Notes: generated by a model not told the origin, from the letters alone. Shown: positions 40,893-48,760, numbered from the stretch's first letter. The stretch: 50,091 bases of DNA from Acidovorax sp. (GCA_030692685.1 JAUXZO010000095.1:1-50091), one strand, 5' to 3'. A program made the numbers and translations.

Positions 40893-41606
40893 TCAACCCA
40901 ACAAACCCAACATGGCCGCACGAACAGTGGCCGCCGTCTTGTTGTTGGTTTGCAGCTTGACCACGGCGTTCTTCACGTGAAAGTTCACCGTGTTTTCCGA
41001 CACATCGAGCAGAAAGGAAATATCGGCAGATGTCTTGCCATCGGCAGTCCATTTGAGCACCTCGATTTCTCTGGCGGTCAAGTGGGGCTGCATCTGCTCC
41101 GCTTGCCGTTTGGTGAAAATCCGCGATAGCACCACATGCGCCACGTGCGAAAGCCATCGCATCTTCATCTCGTTGTGATCTACCTCTTGCGCAGTCAGTG
41201 CACCTTCGGATCGCGCCAGCGTCAACATCCCTCGGACACCGCCTCCATCAATGCAGGCATTCGCCCAGCCAAAGCGCAAACCAAAAGAGCGGGCATCTTC
41301 CCAAAAATCTTGCGCCTGCGCAAACACATCATCCGCCCACAACAGCGGCGTGTTCTTGCGGCAACCATGCTGAACCGTCGGATCGGTCTGTACATAGCCT
41401 TGCTGCACATAGCGTTGCTGCCACTGCGCGGGGTAGTTGTTCAGAAAAATAGTCTGCGGGTTGGACAGAGGCAGCGGAACGCGCAACCCATAGGCGCAAT
41501 ATTCAAAACCCAGTGACCGCGCGGCTGCTTCGATCCTGTGAAACACCTCGCGCTCCGACTGCGTTTCGTCGAATACATCCAACAGATCCTCTTGCCAGCT
41601 TGCCAT
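40893..41606 (-). CDS. LuxR family AHL-responsive regulator
   Basis: The ATG at 41606, after GGAG, starts MASWQEDLL and gives 237 residues, the usual LuxR length; the longer frame is not family-like. The autoinducer domain carries the conserved Trp62, Tyr66, Asp75, Pro76 and Trp90 (QWQQRYVQQGYVQTDP and LLWADD). The C-terminal helix-turn-helix is LTAREIEVLKWTADGKTSADISFLLDVSENTVNFHVKNAVVKL. It is divergent from luxI with two palindromes between, and probably activates luxI and the downstream sulfation genes when AHL accumulates. Confidence 0.95.
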   Translation of the reverse strand: MASWQEDLLDVFDETQSEREVFHRIEAAARSLGFEYCAYGLRVPLPLSNPQTIFLNNYPAQWQQRYVQQGYVQTDPTVQHGCRKNTPLLWADDVFAQAQDFWEDARSFGLRFGWANACIDGGGVRGMLTLARSEGALTAQEVDHNEMKMRWLSHVAHVVLSRIFTKRQAEQMQPHLTAREIEVLKWTADGKTSADISFLLDVSENTVNFHVKNAVVKLQTNNKTAATVRAAMLGLLG

Positions 41607-41731
41607 ACATGACTCCACCAACATACCGAACCAATGAACACCTAACCACCGGCCTATCGCTTTCGCAGCTTCACCACCCCAACCGAGCGCTGTAACGTTC
41701 AGGAACATTTTGGGGGTAGTCGAAGGTTTTG

Positions 41732-41749
41732 GCGACAAGATTTTGTCGC
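41732..41749. promoter_or_regulatory. GCGACAA-GATT-TTGTCGC palindrome in the luxR-luxI gap
   Basis: A perfect 18-bp dyad lies 126 bp from the luxR start and 86 bp from the luxI start. It could be a second LuxR site or the operator of another regulator such as the RsaM-like protein's target. Confidence 0.45.
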
Positions 41750-41762
41750 TCGCGGCATTGCC

Positions 41763-41778
41763 CTACCAAAGTTGGTAG
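41763..41778. promoter_or_regulatory. Probable lux box upstream of luxI
   Basis: CTACCAA-AG-TTGGTAG is a perfect 16-bp palindrome ending 56 bp before the luxI ATG. It has the CT-N12-AG frame of lux boxes and the position expected for LuxR activation. Confidence 0.6.
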
Positions 41779-41834
41779 TTACAAATTTCTTTGCGCAACT
41801 CTCTAATGGACAAAACTTGTCAGGGGAAACGCAA

Positions 41835-42389
41835 ATGCGCATCACATCCGGCTGTTCGGCAGAAATATCCACACCCCTTATGCACCGCATGGCGCGCTAC
41901 CGCCATCGTGTATTTGTGGAGACCTTGGGCTGGCAGCTGAAATGCCGTGACGCACTGGAATACGACCAGTTCGATCGCGACGACACGTTGTATGTGATTG
42001 CCCAGAACGAGAGCGGTGACGTGATTGGCACAGCACGGTTACTCCCAACCACCCGCCCCTATCTACTGTCAGAAGTCTTTCCCAACCTGCTCAACGGCGC
42101 AGCGCCCCCGCAGTCGCCTGACGTGTGGGAGCTGTCTCGGTTTGCGACCATGGACTTCTCGGGTCAGACGGGGTCTGCCCTGGACCAATTCTCGTCCCCC
42201 ATTACCACTGGTCTTCTGCGCGCGGCAAGCCACTGCGCCATGGCGCAAGGAGCGCAGCGCATGGTCACGGTATCGCCCCTGGGAGTAGAGCGATTGCTGC
42301 GTAGAACTGGCTTTAAGGCGCACAGGCTGGGACCACCCATGGTGGTCAATCATCAACCCGTGTTTGCGTGCTCCATCCGCTGCGAGTAG
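41835..42389 (+). CDS. Acyl-homoserine-lactone synthase, LuxI family
   Basis: The ATG at 41835, preceded by AGGGGA, gives 184 residues; the upstream TTG at 41772 lies inside the palindrome. The LuxI catalytic residues are present: Arg25 and Phe27 (RYRHRVF), Trp33, Glu42, Asp44 and Asp47 (LEYDQFD), Arg68 (GTARLLPT), Glu99 and Arg102 (WELSRFA). It makes an AHL from S-adenosylmethionine and acyl-ACP; the acyl chain cannot be predicted. It heads a run of genes on the + strand leading to cysC 67 bp downstream. Confidence 0.96.
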   Translation: MRITSGCSAEISTPLMHRMARYRHRVFVETLGWQLKCRDALEYDQFDRDDTLYVIAQNESGDVIGTARLLPTTRPYLLSEVFPNLLNGAAPPQSPDVWELSRFATMDFSGQTGSALDQFSSPITTGLLRAASHCAMAQGAQRMVTVSPLGVERLLRRTGFKAHRLGPPMVVNHQPVFACSIRCE

Positions 42390-42456
42390 CTGCACAGCAA
42401 CACCCTGCACTCCCCGCATTTCAAGCCATTGCCCTCCAACGAAGGCGAGGAACGCC

Positions 42457-43155
42457 ATGACAAACGCACTCAGGCACTTGGATCCACCCCCCAGCGCAAT
42501 CGCAGCCGCCAATGCACCCGCTGTTGCAGCAGCCACCGGTCAGCTTGCCTTGGGTCAACGCATGATCGTTCCACACACTGGGCAAGTCACGCCACACCTG
42601 CGCCAGCACCTTTTGCAGCAGCGCCCCGTCACAGTGTGGTTCACAGGCCTGAGTGGCGCGGGCAAGTCCACCCTGGCTTACGCACTGGAAGAACGTTTGC
42701 ATGCCAGAGGCTTTGCCAGCTTTGTCCTCGACGGTGACAACCTGCGGCACCGCTTGAATCGCGACTTGGGCTTCAGTGCCAGCGAGCGCACCGAAAATAT
42801 AAGACGCGTGGCCGAAGTGGCGGCACTCATGAACGAGGCGGGGCTCATGGTGTTCACCGCCCTGATTTCCCCTCAGCAGGACGACCGCTCCATGGCCCGG
42901 ACCATTGTCGGGGAAGAGCGGTTTCTGGAGGTCTACGTCAGCACCCCGCTCCCGGTGTGCGAAGAACGGGACCCCAAGGGCTTGTACGACAAAGCCCGTG
43001 CGGGGGTCATTCCCCATTTCACCGGCGTATCGGCGCCCTACGAAGCCCCAGAGGCCCCTGATCTTGGAATCAACACAGAGGGCATCAGCCTTGACTCTGC
43101 GATCGAGCAGGTTTTGGCGCTCCTCACCCGCCGCGGATTCATTGCCCAGCCATGA
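42457..43155 (+). CDS. cysC: Adenylylsulfate (APS) kinase
   Basis: The ATG at 42457, after GAGGAA, gives 232 residues. After a 35-residue Ala/Pro-rich extension comes the family start MIVPHTGQVTPHLRQ, the P-loop GLSGAGKST (64-72), LDGDNLRHRLNRDLGFS, the ALISPQ segment with the conserved serine, and ERDPKGLYDKARAGVIPHFTGVSAPYEAPEAPDL. It phosphorylates APS to PAPS, the sulfate donor of sulfotransferases. It is not with cysDN or other assimilation genes. Its stop overlaps the DHH gene start by ATGA, and the next gene is a sulfotransferase, so its PAPS is probably for sulfation. Confidence 0.95.
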   Translation: MTNALRHLDPPPSAIAAANAPAVAAATGQLALGQRMIVPHTGQVTPHLRQHLLQQRPVTVWFTGLSGAGKSTLAYALEERLHARGFASFVLDGDNLRHRLNRDLGFSASERTENIRRVAEVAALMNEAGLMVFTALISPQQDDRSMARTIVGEERFLEVYVSTPLPVCEERDPKGLYDKARAGVIPHFTGVSAPYEAPEAPDLGINTEGISLDSAIEQVLALLTRRGFIAQP

Positions 43156-44171
43156 CCACGACCACGACCACGACCGTCGAACCACACTCCCACCGCGCAG
43201 TCCCAACGGCCTATGACATCTTCAACGGAGATGCCGATGGCCTGTGCGCGCTGCACCAGTTGCGCACCATCGAGCCATGCGAAGCCGTCTTGGTCACCGG
43301 CACAAAGCGAGACATCGCACTGTTCGACCAGTTGCCCGAGGGTCTTCCGCTCCAAGTGACTGCGCTGGACATTTCGTGGGACCGCAATGCGCACAACGCG
43401 GCCAAGGTGCTGAACGCGGGAGGCAGCGTGACCTACTTTGACCACCACGCCGCACAAACGCTGACCCATCACCCCCGGCTCAAAAGCCACATCGACACTG
43501 CGGCCAATGTCTGCACCAGCATCTTGGTAGACCGGCATTTGAACGGTGCCATGCACCAGTGGACCATTGTTGCCGCCTACGGAGACAACCTGGACGCCGT
43601 TGCCGATCAAATGGCGCGCGCCCACGGATGCACCGCAGGCACACGCGGTGCCCTCATGCAATTGGGCTATTTACTGAACTACAACGCCTACGGTGAAAGC
43701 GCTGAAGACCTGCACTTCCACCCAGCGCAGCTGTACCGGTCATTGCACCGCTTTGAAAGCCCGCTGGACTTCATTGCCAAGGCTTATGAATACCACCGTC
43801 TGCAGGAAGGCCACGCCGACGACCAGCGGGCCTTACATGATGTGCAGCCCTATGCATCCAACCAGCACGCTTGCGTGTACCTGCTGCCCGACAGGCCCTG
43901 GGCCAGGCGCCTTTGCGGCCTGCTGGCAAACAAGCTCGTCACCAGCCAGGGCGGGCGGTCCGTAGCCGTTCTCACCCCGCGATCTGACGGCGATTTCCTG
44001 GTGAGTCTGCGCATAGGAAAAAACGCAGCCTGTCGCGCTGATTTGTTCTGCAGCCGCTACCCAGAGGGCGGGGGGCGCCACACCGCCGGAGGCATTGACC
44101 GCTTGCCTCCTGGCGACCTGGACCAGTTCATCAACGAATTTTTCAACTACTTGCAGGAGCACACGTCATGA
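43152..44171 (+). CDS. DHH/DHHA1 family phosphoesterase, candidate PAP phosphatase
   Basis: The 339-residue protein has the DHH motifs in order: DADGL at 27-31, Asp73 (ALDIS), Asp97-His98-His99 (FDHHAA), AAYGDN near 141-146. The DHHA1 glycine motif GGGRHTAGG is at 306-314. These bind the two metal ions and substrate of NrnA-like enzymes, some of which hydrolyse oligoribonucleotides and 3'-phosphoadenosine 5'-phosphate. Lying between APS kinase and a sulfotransferase, with 4-bp overlaps at both ends, it could remove PAP, the inhibitory by-product of sulfation. The start runs MTTTTTTTVE, coded by an ACCACG hexamer repeat. Confidence 0.85.
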   Translation: MTTTTTTTVEPHSHRAVPTAYDIFNGDADGLCALHQLRTIEPCEAVLVTGTKRDIALFDQLPEGLPLQVTALDISWDRNAHNAAKVLNAGGSVTYFDHHAAQTLTHHPRLKSHIDTAANVCTSILVDRHLNGAMHQWTIVAAYGDNLDAVADQMARAHGCTAGTRGALMQLGYLLNYNAYGESAEDLHFHPAQLYRSLHRFESPLDFIAKAYEYHRLQEGHADDQRALHDVQPYASNQHACVYLLPDRPWARRLCGLLANKLVTSQGGRSVAVLTPRSDGDFLVSLRIGKNAACRADLFCSRYPEGGGRHTAGGIDRLPPGDLDQFINEFFNYLQEHTS

Positions 44172-45247
44172 GCAACACAACGGTCAGCGCCCACACCAGG
44201 CCACTCCCGCTGCTGATGGTGCCACTGCGGCGCTGCGGTAGCCATGCACTGCGTCTGCGGCTCAATACCAATCCACAGTTCCACTCACCCTACCCTCTGC
44301 ACATCGTGGACTTCATGCCGCTCGTGCCGCTGTATGGGGATTTGCGTGATGACGATGCCTATCTGCAACTGGTGAAAGATGTAGTGGGTCTGCAAGCTGC
44401 AAGCATGGTGAAGTGGCCCGACATGATGTTCGATGCCCATGAAATTTTTGAGGGGCTTCGCAACCAGCCACGCAGCGTGCACCGGATCGTCTGGGAACTG
44501 CTGCTGCGCAGCGGCGAGCACCACGGAGCAAGCGTGGTCATGGACAAGTCACTCGACAGCATTCACTACGCGCACGACTTGATGGAGCTGTTCCCAGAGA
44601 TGCGTTTTTTGAACGTGGTGCGCGATCCCCGGGCGCAGGTTGCATCCATGAACCGCGCGATCATCCACGAATTTGACACCACCTTGAACGCCCTCGCCTG
44701 GGTCAAAGCGCACGATGCCGGGCATGCATTGGCCAAGCGCCATCCTGAGCGCGTTCTCACCATCCGCTACGAAGACTTCCTCAGCGATCAAGAGGCCATT
44801 TTGCGCAGGGTCTGTCAGTTCATTGGGATTGAATTTTTGCCTGCGATGCTGGACATCGGTGCCTCGCAAGAGGCCAAAGAGCTTTCCAGCATGTCTGCGC
44901 TGTGGGAGTCCAACTGCTTTGCACCCATTGCAGCCAACAAGGACAAATTCAAATCCCAATTGCAGCCGCAAGAGATTGAAACCATTGAGACGCTGACGCT
45001 CGATTACATGCAACTTTATGGCTACCAATGCATGACCGATGCAAAGGCCAGCCTGCCCCAAGCAGCAGCCATTGAAGAACTCCGCGCCAACTCTGGCAGG
45101 CTGCGCGCCGCAGCCTGGGAACAGCTTCGGGTCAGCGCGCCCAGCGACTATGCCGCCCGCCGCGTGAGGGCCGACTACCTGGAGCAATTGCGCCAGCGCC
45201 ATTTATCGACTCTAGATGCGCAAGCCAACCTGCAGACAGCCTGCTGA
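44168..45247 (+). CDS. Sulfotransferase, PAPS-dependent
   Basis: The 359-residue protein shows the two PAPS contacts of sulfotransferases: a 5'-phosphosulfate loop variant [15 protein letters not shown] (P19 to H26) and the 3'-phosphate motif [17 protein letters not shown] with Arg152 and Ser160. VMDKS (125-129) is also typical. No signal peptide or membrane segment is seen, so it acts in the cytoplasm, on a small molecule or precursor. The start overlaps the DHH gene by ATGA. A C-terminal helical stretch of about 70 residues follows the usual domain. The acceptor is unknown. Confidence 0.86.
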   Translation: MSNTTVSAHTRPLPLLMVPLRRCGSHALRLRLNTNPQFHSPYPLHIVDFMPLVPLYGDLRDDDAYLQLVKDVVGLQAASMVKWPDMMFDAHEIFEGLRNQPRSVHRIVWELLLRSGEHHGASVVMDKSLDSIHYAHDLMELFPEMRFLNVVRDPRAQVASMNRAIIHEFDTTLNALAWVKAHDAGHALAKRHPERVLTIRYEDFLSDQEAILRRVCQFIGIEFLPAMLDIGASQEAKELSSMSALWESNCFAPIAANKDKFKSQLQPQEIETIETLTLDYMQLYGYQCMTDAKASLPQAAAIEELRANSGRLRAAAWEQLRVSAPSDYAARRVRADYLEQLRQRHLSTLDAQANLQTAC

Positions 45248-45267
45248 GTGAACCCTCTCGCCGCACC

Positions 45268-45283
45268 CTAAAACGCCTTTTAG
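45268..45283. promoter_or_regulatory. CTAAAA-CGCC-TTTTAG palindrome before the chemoreceptor gene
   Basis: A perfect 16-bp dyad with 4-bp centre lies in the 56-bp gap upstream of the MCP. Like the luxI palindrome it starts CTA and ends TAG over 16 bp. It could be a LuxR site or a small hairpin; weakly supported. Confidence 0.3.
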
Positions 45284-45303
45284 ACAGCCTCCAAGGAAAC
45301 GCC

Positions 45304-46950
45304 ATGCGTATCAAAGACCTGAAACTGGGTATCCGCCTCGGAGTAGCATTTGGACTGCTGCTGCTGATCACCGTCATCGTCGCCCTGCTGGGGATAGCCA
45401 ATATATGGGCCCTGCAAAAGAGCAATGAGCAGCTTGCGACCCATGAGCTCAAGCGCCAGGACATGGTCCAGCAGTGGCAAACCGACATTCAGATGAACTG
45501 GCTGCGCACGGAGGCCTTGCTCAAGGCCAATGACGCCCAATACACCAGCAAGCTCAAGAAGGACATGTCGGCCGTGGTTGAGGTGCAAAGCAAGCGGATG
45601 GAAGAAATACGCACCTACTTGCTGCCCGGCAAGGAAAAAGATCTGTACGACAACGCGATTGCTGCACGCGACGCCTACCGAATCAAACGCACGCAGCTTG
45701 TCAAAGCGAAGGAGGCAGGAGAAACCGTTTCTGAGCAAACAGACACGGCACTGGCCCCCGTTTTCAACAAGTATTCCAGCACGCTGCAAGACCTCACCCA
45801 AACCTTGAACGATGGCGTCAGCGCCACGCTGAAAGAAACCACTGGCAAGGCGGAGAACAGCGTCCTGTGGGTCGGTGGCAGCACTGCTTTGGCTATTTTT
45901 GTGGGACTTTTTCTCGCGTACTGGACCACCCACTCCATCACCGTGCCCGTGCAGCAAGCCGTGAAAGTGACCACCGCCATCGCGTCTGGCGATCTGGCCA
46001 CCCCGATTCCCCAGGGCAACAAAGACGAAGTCGGCCAATTGCTGACCGAGCTTTCCATCATGCGCAGCAAGCTCGCGGAGATCGTCTCCAACGTGCGCCA
46101 GAGTGCAGAAAGCGTGTCAACGGCCAGCGTGCAAATCTCGCAGGGCAACCACGACTTGTCTGCACGCACAGAACGCCAGGCCAGCGCGCTGGAAGAGACA
46201 GCAGCGTCGATGGAAGAACTGGGCGCTACCGTGAAGCAAAACTCTGACAGTGCGCAGGCCGCCAACAAGCTGGCAGCGAACGCCAATACCGTTGCGGTAC
46301 AAGGCGGCGAGGTGGTCGCCCAGGTTGTCGAAACCATGAAAGGAATCAACGAGAGTTCGCGAAAGATTGCAGACATCATCAGTGTGATCGATGGCATTGC
46401 TTTCCAAACCAACATCCTTGCACTGAACGCCGCCGTAGAGGCGGCCCGCGCGGGCGAACAGGGCCGGGGCTTTGCCGTGGTGGCCAGTGAAGTGCGTGGC
46501 TTGGCCGGCCGGTCTGCCGAGGCCGCCAAAGAAATCAAACAGCTCATTTCTGCCAGCGTCACCCGGGTGGAGGAAGGCAGTGCGCTGGTAGACAAGGCAG
46601 GCCACACCATGACCGAAGTGGTCACCTCTATCCGGCGGGTGACGGACATTGTTCGCGAAATCAGTGCTGCCAGCGCTGAACAAAGCGACGGCGTGGCCCA
46701 GGTGGGCGAAGCTGTGATGCAAATGGACCAGGCCACCCAACAAAACGCCGCCTTGGTAGAAGAAATGGCAGCCGCCGCCAGCAGCATGCAAAACCAGGCA
46801 CAAGAGTTGGTAGGAACCGTGGCGGTGTTTCGACTGGAACAGACGGGCGCAGCATCAAGCGCGCCCACCAGCTACCGTGCACCCCAGCCGGACAAAGTGG
46901 TGTCCAAACACACCCTAGCAATACCAACGCGCGCAATTACGGCCAGCTAA
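45304..46950 (+). CDS. Methyl-accepting chemotaxis protein
   Basis: The 548-residue receptor starts [35 protein letters not shown] (TM1). A four-helix-bundle periplasmic sensor (about 35-185) follows, then TM2 ([22 protein letters not shown]), HAMP and the signalling domain with [26 protein letters not shown]. It is preceded by AAGGAAACGCC and lies 56 bp after the sulfotransferase on the same strand, so it may be the last gene of the quorum/sulfation transcript. Its ligand could be connected to the sulfated product, but that is speculation. Confidence 0.94.
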   Translation: MRIKDLKLGIRLGVAFGLLLLITVIVALLGIANIWALQKSNEQLATHELKRQDMVQQWQTDIQMNWLRTEALLKANDAQYTSKLKKDMSAVVEVQSKRMEEIRTYLLPGKEKDLYDNAIAARDAYRIKRTQLVKAKEAGETVSEQTDTALAPVFNKYSSTLQDLTQTLNDGVSATLKETTGKAENSVLWVGGSTALAIFVGLFLAYWTTHSITVPVQQAVKVTTAIASGDLATPIPQGNKDEVGQLLTELSIMRSKLAEIVSNVRQSAESVSTASVQISQGNHDLSARTERQASALEETAASMEELGATVKQNSDSAQAANKLAANANTVAVQGGEVVAQVVETMKGINESSRKIADIISVIDGIAFQTNILALNAAVEAARAGEQGRGFAVVASEVRGLAGRSAEAAKEIKQLISASVTRVEEGSALVDKAGHTMTEVVTSIRRVTDIVREISAASAEQSDGVAQVGEAVMQMDQATQQNAALVEEMAAAASSMQNQAQELVGTVAVFRLEQTGAASSAPTSYRAPQPDKVVSKHTLAIPTRAITAS

Positions 46951-46989
46951 AGCTGCGAGAGGAGCTGGAGATGTGAGTGCTGCTTGCAA

Positions 46990-47121
46990 CATCCAGCGGT
47001 GGGCCACGCCATTTTGGGCGATGCGCTGTATGCCAACGCCACCCCACAACCCCAGTTTCCGCGTCTGCTGCTGAATGCTTGCCACCTGGCTCTTGGCATT
47101 CATTCACCCGGTGAAGGGTGA
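46990..47121 (+). pseudogene. RluA-type pseudouridine synthase 3' fragment
   Basis: The frame VGHAILGDALYANATPQP followed by FPRLLLNACHLAL lines up with IGHAILGDSLYADATTHA and APRLLLHACNLVF of the intact gene at 39501-40166. No start, catalytic domain or normal C-terminus remains; the frame ends in IHSPGEG and a stop. Nucleotides are clearly related but diverged, so it is an old remnant or came from a different RluA gene. It marks the right side of the quorum-sensing/sulfation block. Confidence 0.8.
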
Positions 47122-47130
47122 ATGAATGCC
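47095..47130. terminator. Perfect 15-bp hairpin after the rluA remnant
   Basis: GGCATTCATTCACCC and GGGTGAATGAATGCC form a perfect stem with a GGTGAA loop, followed by a small GTCTG-TT-CAGAC dyad. No T-run follows directly. It may terminate MCP transcription or be a trace of recombination. Confidence 0.5.
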
Positions 47131-47147
47131 GTCTGTTCAGACTCATA

Positions 47148-47210
47148 ATTTTAGCAAAATCGGCCTCCAGCGCTTATCTAGTAAGCGCCAACAGCTATTA
47201 CATTAGTAGC
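47148..47210. repeat. Dispersed AGCGCTTA hairpin repeat, copy 3 (reverse)
   Basis: Reading the minus strand, AATAGCTGTTGGCGCTTACT is followed by AGATAAGCGCTGGAGGCCGA and TTTTGC, matching the copies at 6167, 21559 and 49541. It ends at the stop codon of the EamA gene. Confidence 0.75.
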
Positions 47211-47212
47211 AT

Positions 47213-48130
47213 CTAGCCCGCCGGCTTATCGCCACCCGGCAAGCCGCCCAGGGACACAGGTCGCGACATCGCCCACTGCACGGCCAGGATGCTGCCCAGT
47301 ACCACCAGCATGCCCACCAGCGCCACGCCGCTCATCGCCTGCCCCAGCAAGACCCAGCCCAACAGCACCGCCGTGACGGGGCTGAGCAGCGCAAGCGACG
47401 ACACCGCCACCGAAGGCAACCGCGCAATGCCCCTGAACCACAACGCATAAGCCAGCAAGGCGCCCACTCCGCCCAGGTAAACATAGCCGCCGATGTGGGT
47501 CGCGGTAAGCACGGGCAGCGGCGGGTCCGCCCACCACGCCACAGGCGCCAGCATCACACCACCCGCCAACAACTGCCAGCCGGTAAACGCCAGCACCGGC
47601 AAGTCAGACTGCCAGCGCCGCGACCAGAACGTGCCTGCCGCCATACTTACGGTCCCCACCAGCGCAGCGGCCACCCCCACCATGTCCCAGCGCGCCCCCG
47701 GCGACAGCAGTAGCGCCGCCATGCCCGCCACCCCCACGGCGCCCGCAACCAGCGCCATGCCTGGCGGGCGCCGATGGTCCAACGCCCAGACCAGCCCCAT
47801 CACCACCAGCGGCCCAACGGCCCCGACCACCGCCGCCACGCCACCCGGCAAGCGGTAGGCCGCCACAAACAGCAGCGCCTGAAACATGCCAATGTTGAGC
47901 GCCGACAGCACCATAAGCCGCCACCAGCCTACCCAGTCGCCCCATGCGGGCCAGCGGCGGCACCACAGCACCAGCAACAGCCCCGCAGGCAGCGTGCGCA
48001 GCAATGCGGCGGTAAACGGACGGTCCGGCGGCAGCAGCTCGGTGGTGACGATGTAGGTGGAGCCCCAGATGACCGGGCCCAGGGCCGTGGTGAGTGCATC
48101 CAGCCAGGGAGAAGAACGGGTAGAAATCAT
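47213..48130 (-). CDS. EamA family (DMT superfamily) transporter
   Basis: The ATG at 48130 gives 305 residues; the longer frame upstream runs into the MarR gene region and is not real. Ten hydrophobic segments form two EamA repeats (GPVIWGSTYIVTTELLPPDRP at the start of the first; LLAYALWFRGIARLPSVAVSSLALLSPVTAVLLGWVLLGQ in the second). It is probably an exporter of amino acids or small metabolites. It is divergent from a MarR regulator with two matching operators between them. Confidence 0.92.
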   Translation of the reverse strand: MISTRSSPWLDALTTALGPVIWGSTYIVTTELLPPDRPFTAALLRTLPAGLLLVLWCRRWPAWGDWVGWWRLMVLSALNIGMFQALLFVAAYRLPGGVAAVVGAVGPLVVMGLVWALDHRRPPGMALVAGAVGVAGMAALLLSPGARWDMVGVAAALVGTVSMAAGTFWSRRWQSDLPVLAFTGWQLLAGGVMLAPVAWWADPPLPVLTATHIGGYVYLGGVGALLAYALWFRGIARLPSVAVSSLALLSPVTAVLLGWVLLGQAMSGVALVGMLVVLGSILAVQWAMSRPVSLGGLPGGDKPAG

Positions 48131-48134
48131 TTTT

Positions 48135-48184
48135 ATCTTCAATTCAAGACAAATAACTCTACCATACAATCTTGAAATCAAGAT
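48135..48184. promoter_or_regulatory. Twin MarR-type operators
   Basis: ATCTTGA-AA-TCAAGAT (48169-48184) is a perfect 16-bp dyad. ATCTTCAATTCAAGAC (48135-48150) is an imperfect copy of the same pattern 34 bp away centre to centre. They lie in the 75-bp divergent gap and probably bind the adjacent MarR protein, controlling both genes. Confidence 0.7.
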
Positions 48185-48205
48185 AAATGAAGCACACCAG
48201 TACCC

Positions 48206-48721
48206 ATGGCCACCGAACGAAAACCCGACGCCGTACACGCCATCCTGGCCCAGTGGCACCGCGAACGCCCCGATCTGGATGTGAGCCCCATGGGCACGAT
48301 TGGCCGCATCAAGCGCTGCGCCGCCCTGCTGCAGCGGCGGCTGGACGAGACCTTTGCCGCGTTCGGTCTGAGCGGCTGGGAATTTGACGTACTGGCCACC
48401 TTGCGGCGCAATGGCGCACCCTACTGCCTGGCACCCACCACGCTCTTTTCCACGCTCATGGTCACGTCCGGCACGATGACGCACCGCATGGGCAAGCTTG
48501 AAGCGCAAGGCTGGATCACCCGCCTGCCCAACCCTGAGGACGCGCGCAGCTCTCTGGTACAGCTCACGCCCGAAGGCTTGGCGCTGATCGACCGCGCGGT
48601 AGACGCCCACGTGGCCAACGAGCACCACATCCTGGCACCGTTGAAAGCGGCCGACCTGGCCGCGCTGGAAGTCCGCCTGGCTCTGCTGCTGGCGGCGCTG
48701 GAGTCACCCACAGGCCAATAG
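48206..48721 (+). CDS. MarR family transcriptional regulator
   Basis: The 171-residue winged-helix protein has GLSGWEFDVLATLRRNGAP, the recognition region LFSTLMVTSGTMTHRMGKLEAQGWITR and the wing NPEDARSSLVQLTPEG. MarR proteins repress as dimers and release DNA on binding a small phenolic or similar ligand. It is divergent from the EamA exporter and probably represses it and itself through the twin ATCTTGA dyads. Confidence 0.93.
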   Translation: MATERKPDAVHAILAQWHRERPDLDVSPMGTIGRIKRCAALLQRRLDETFAAFGLSGWEFDVLATLRRNGAPYCLAPTTLFSTLMVTSGTMTHRMGKLEAQGWITRLPNPEDARSSLVQLTPEGLALIDRAVDAHVANEHHILAPLKAADLAALEVRLALLLAALESPTGQ

Positions 48722-48760
48722 CAGTGCCCAGCCATGCGTACTGCGCAGTAACATGGCGGG

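Noticed and set aside
42457..43155. cysC as part of assimilatory sulfate reduction
   Set aside because: No cysD, cysN, cysH or cysI nearby, and the gene is translationally coupled to DHH and sulfotransferase genes instead.
43155..43175. ACCACG hexamer repeat at the start of the DHH gene as a phase-variation switch
   Set aside because: Loss or gain of a hexamer keeps the frame and only changes the number of threonines; there are only about three and a half units.
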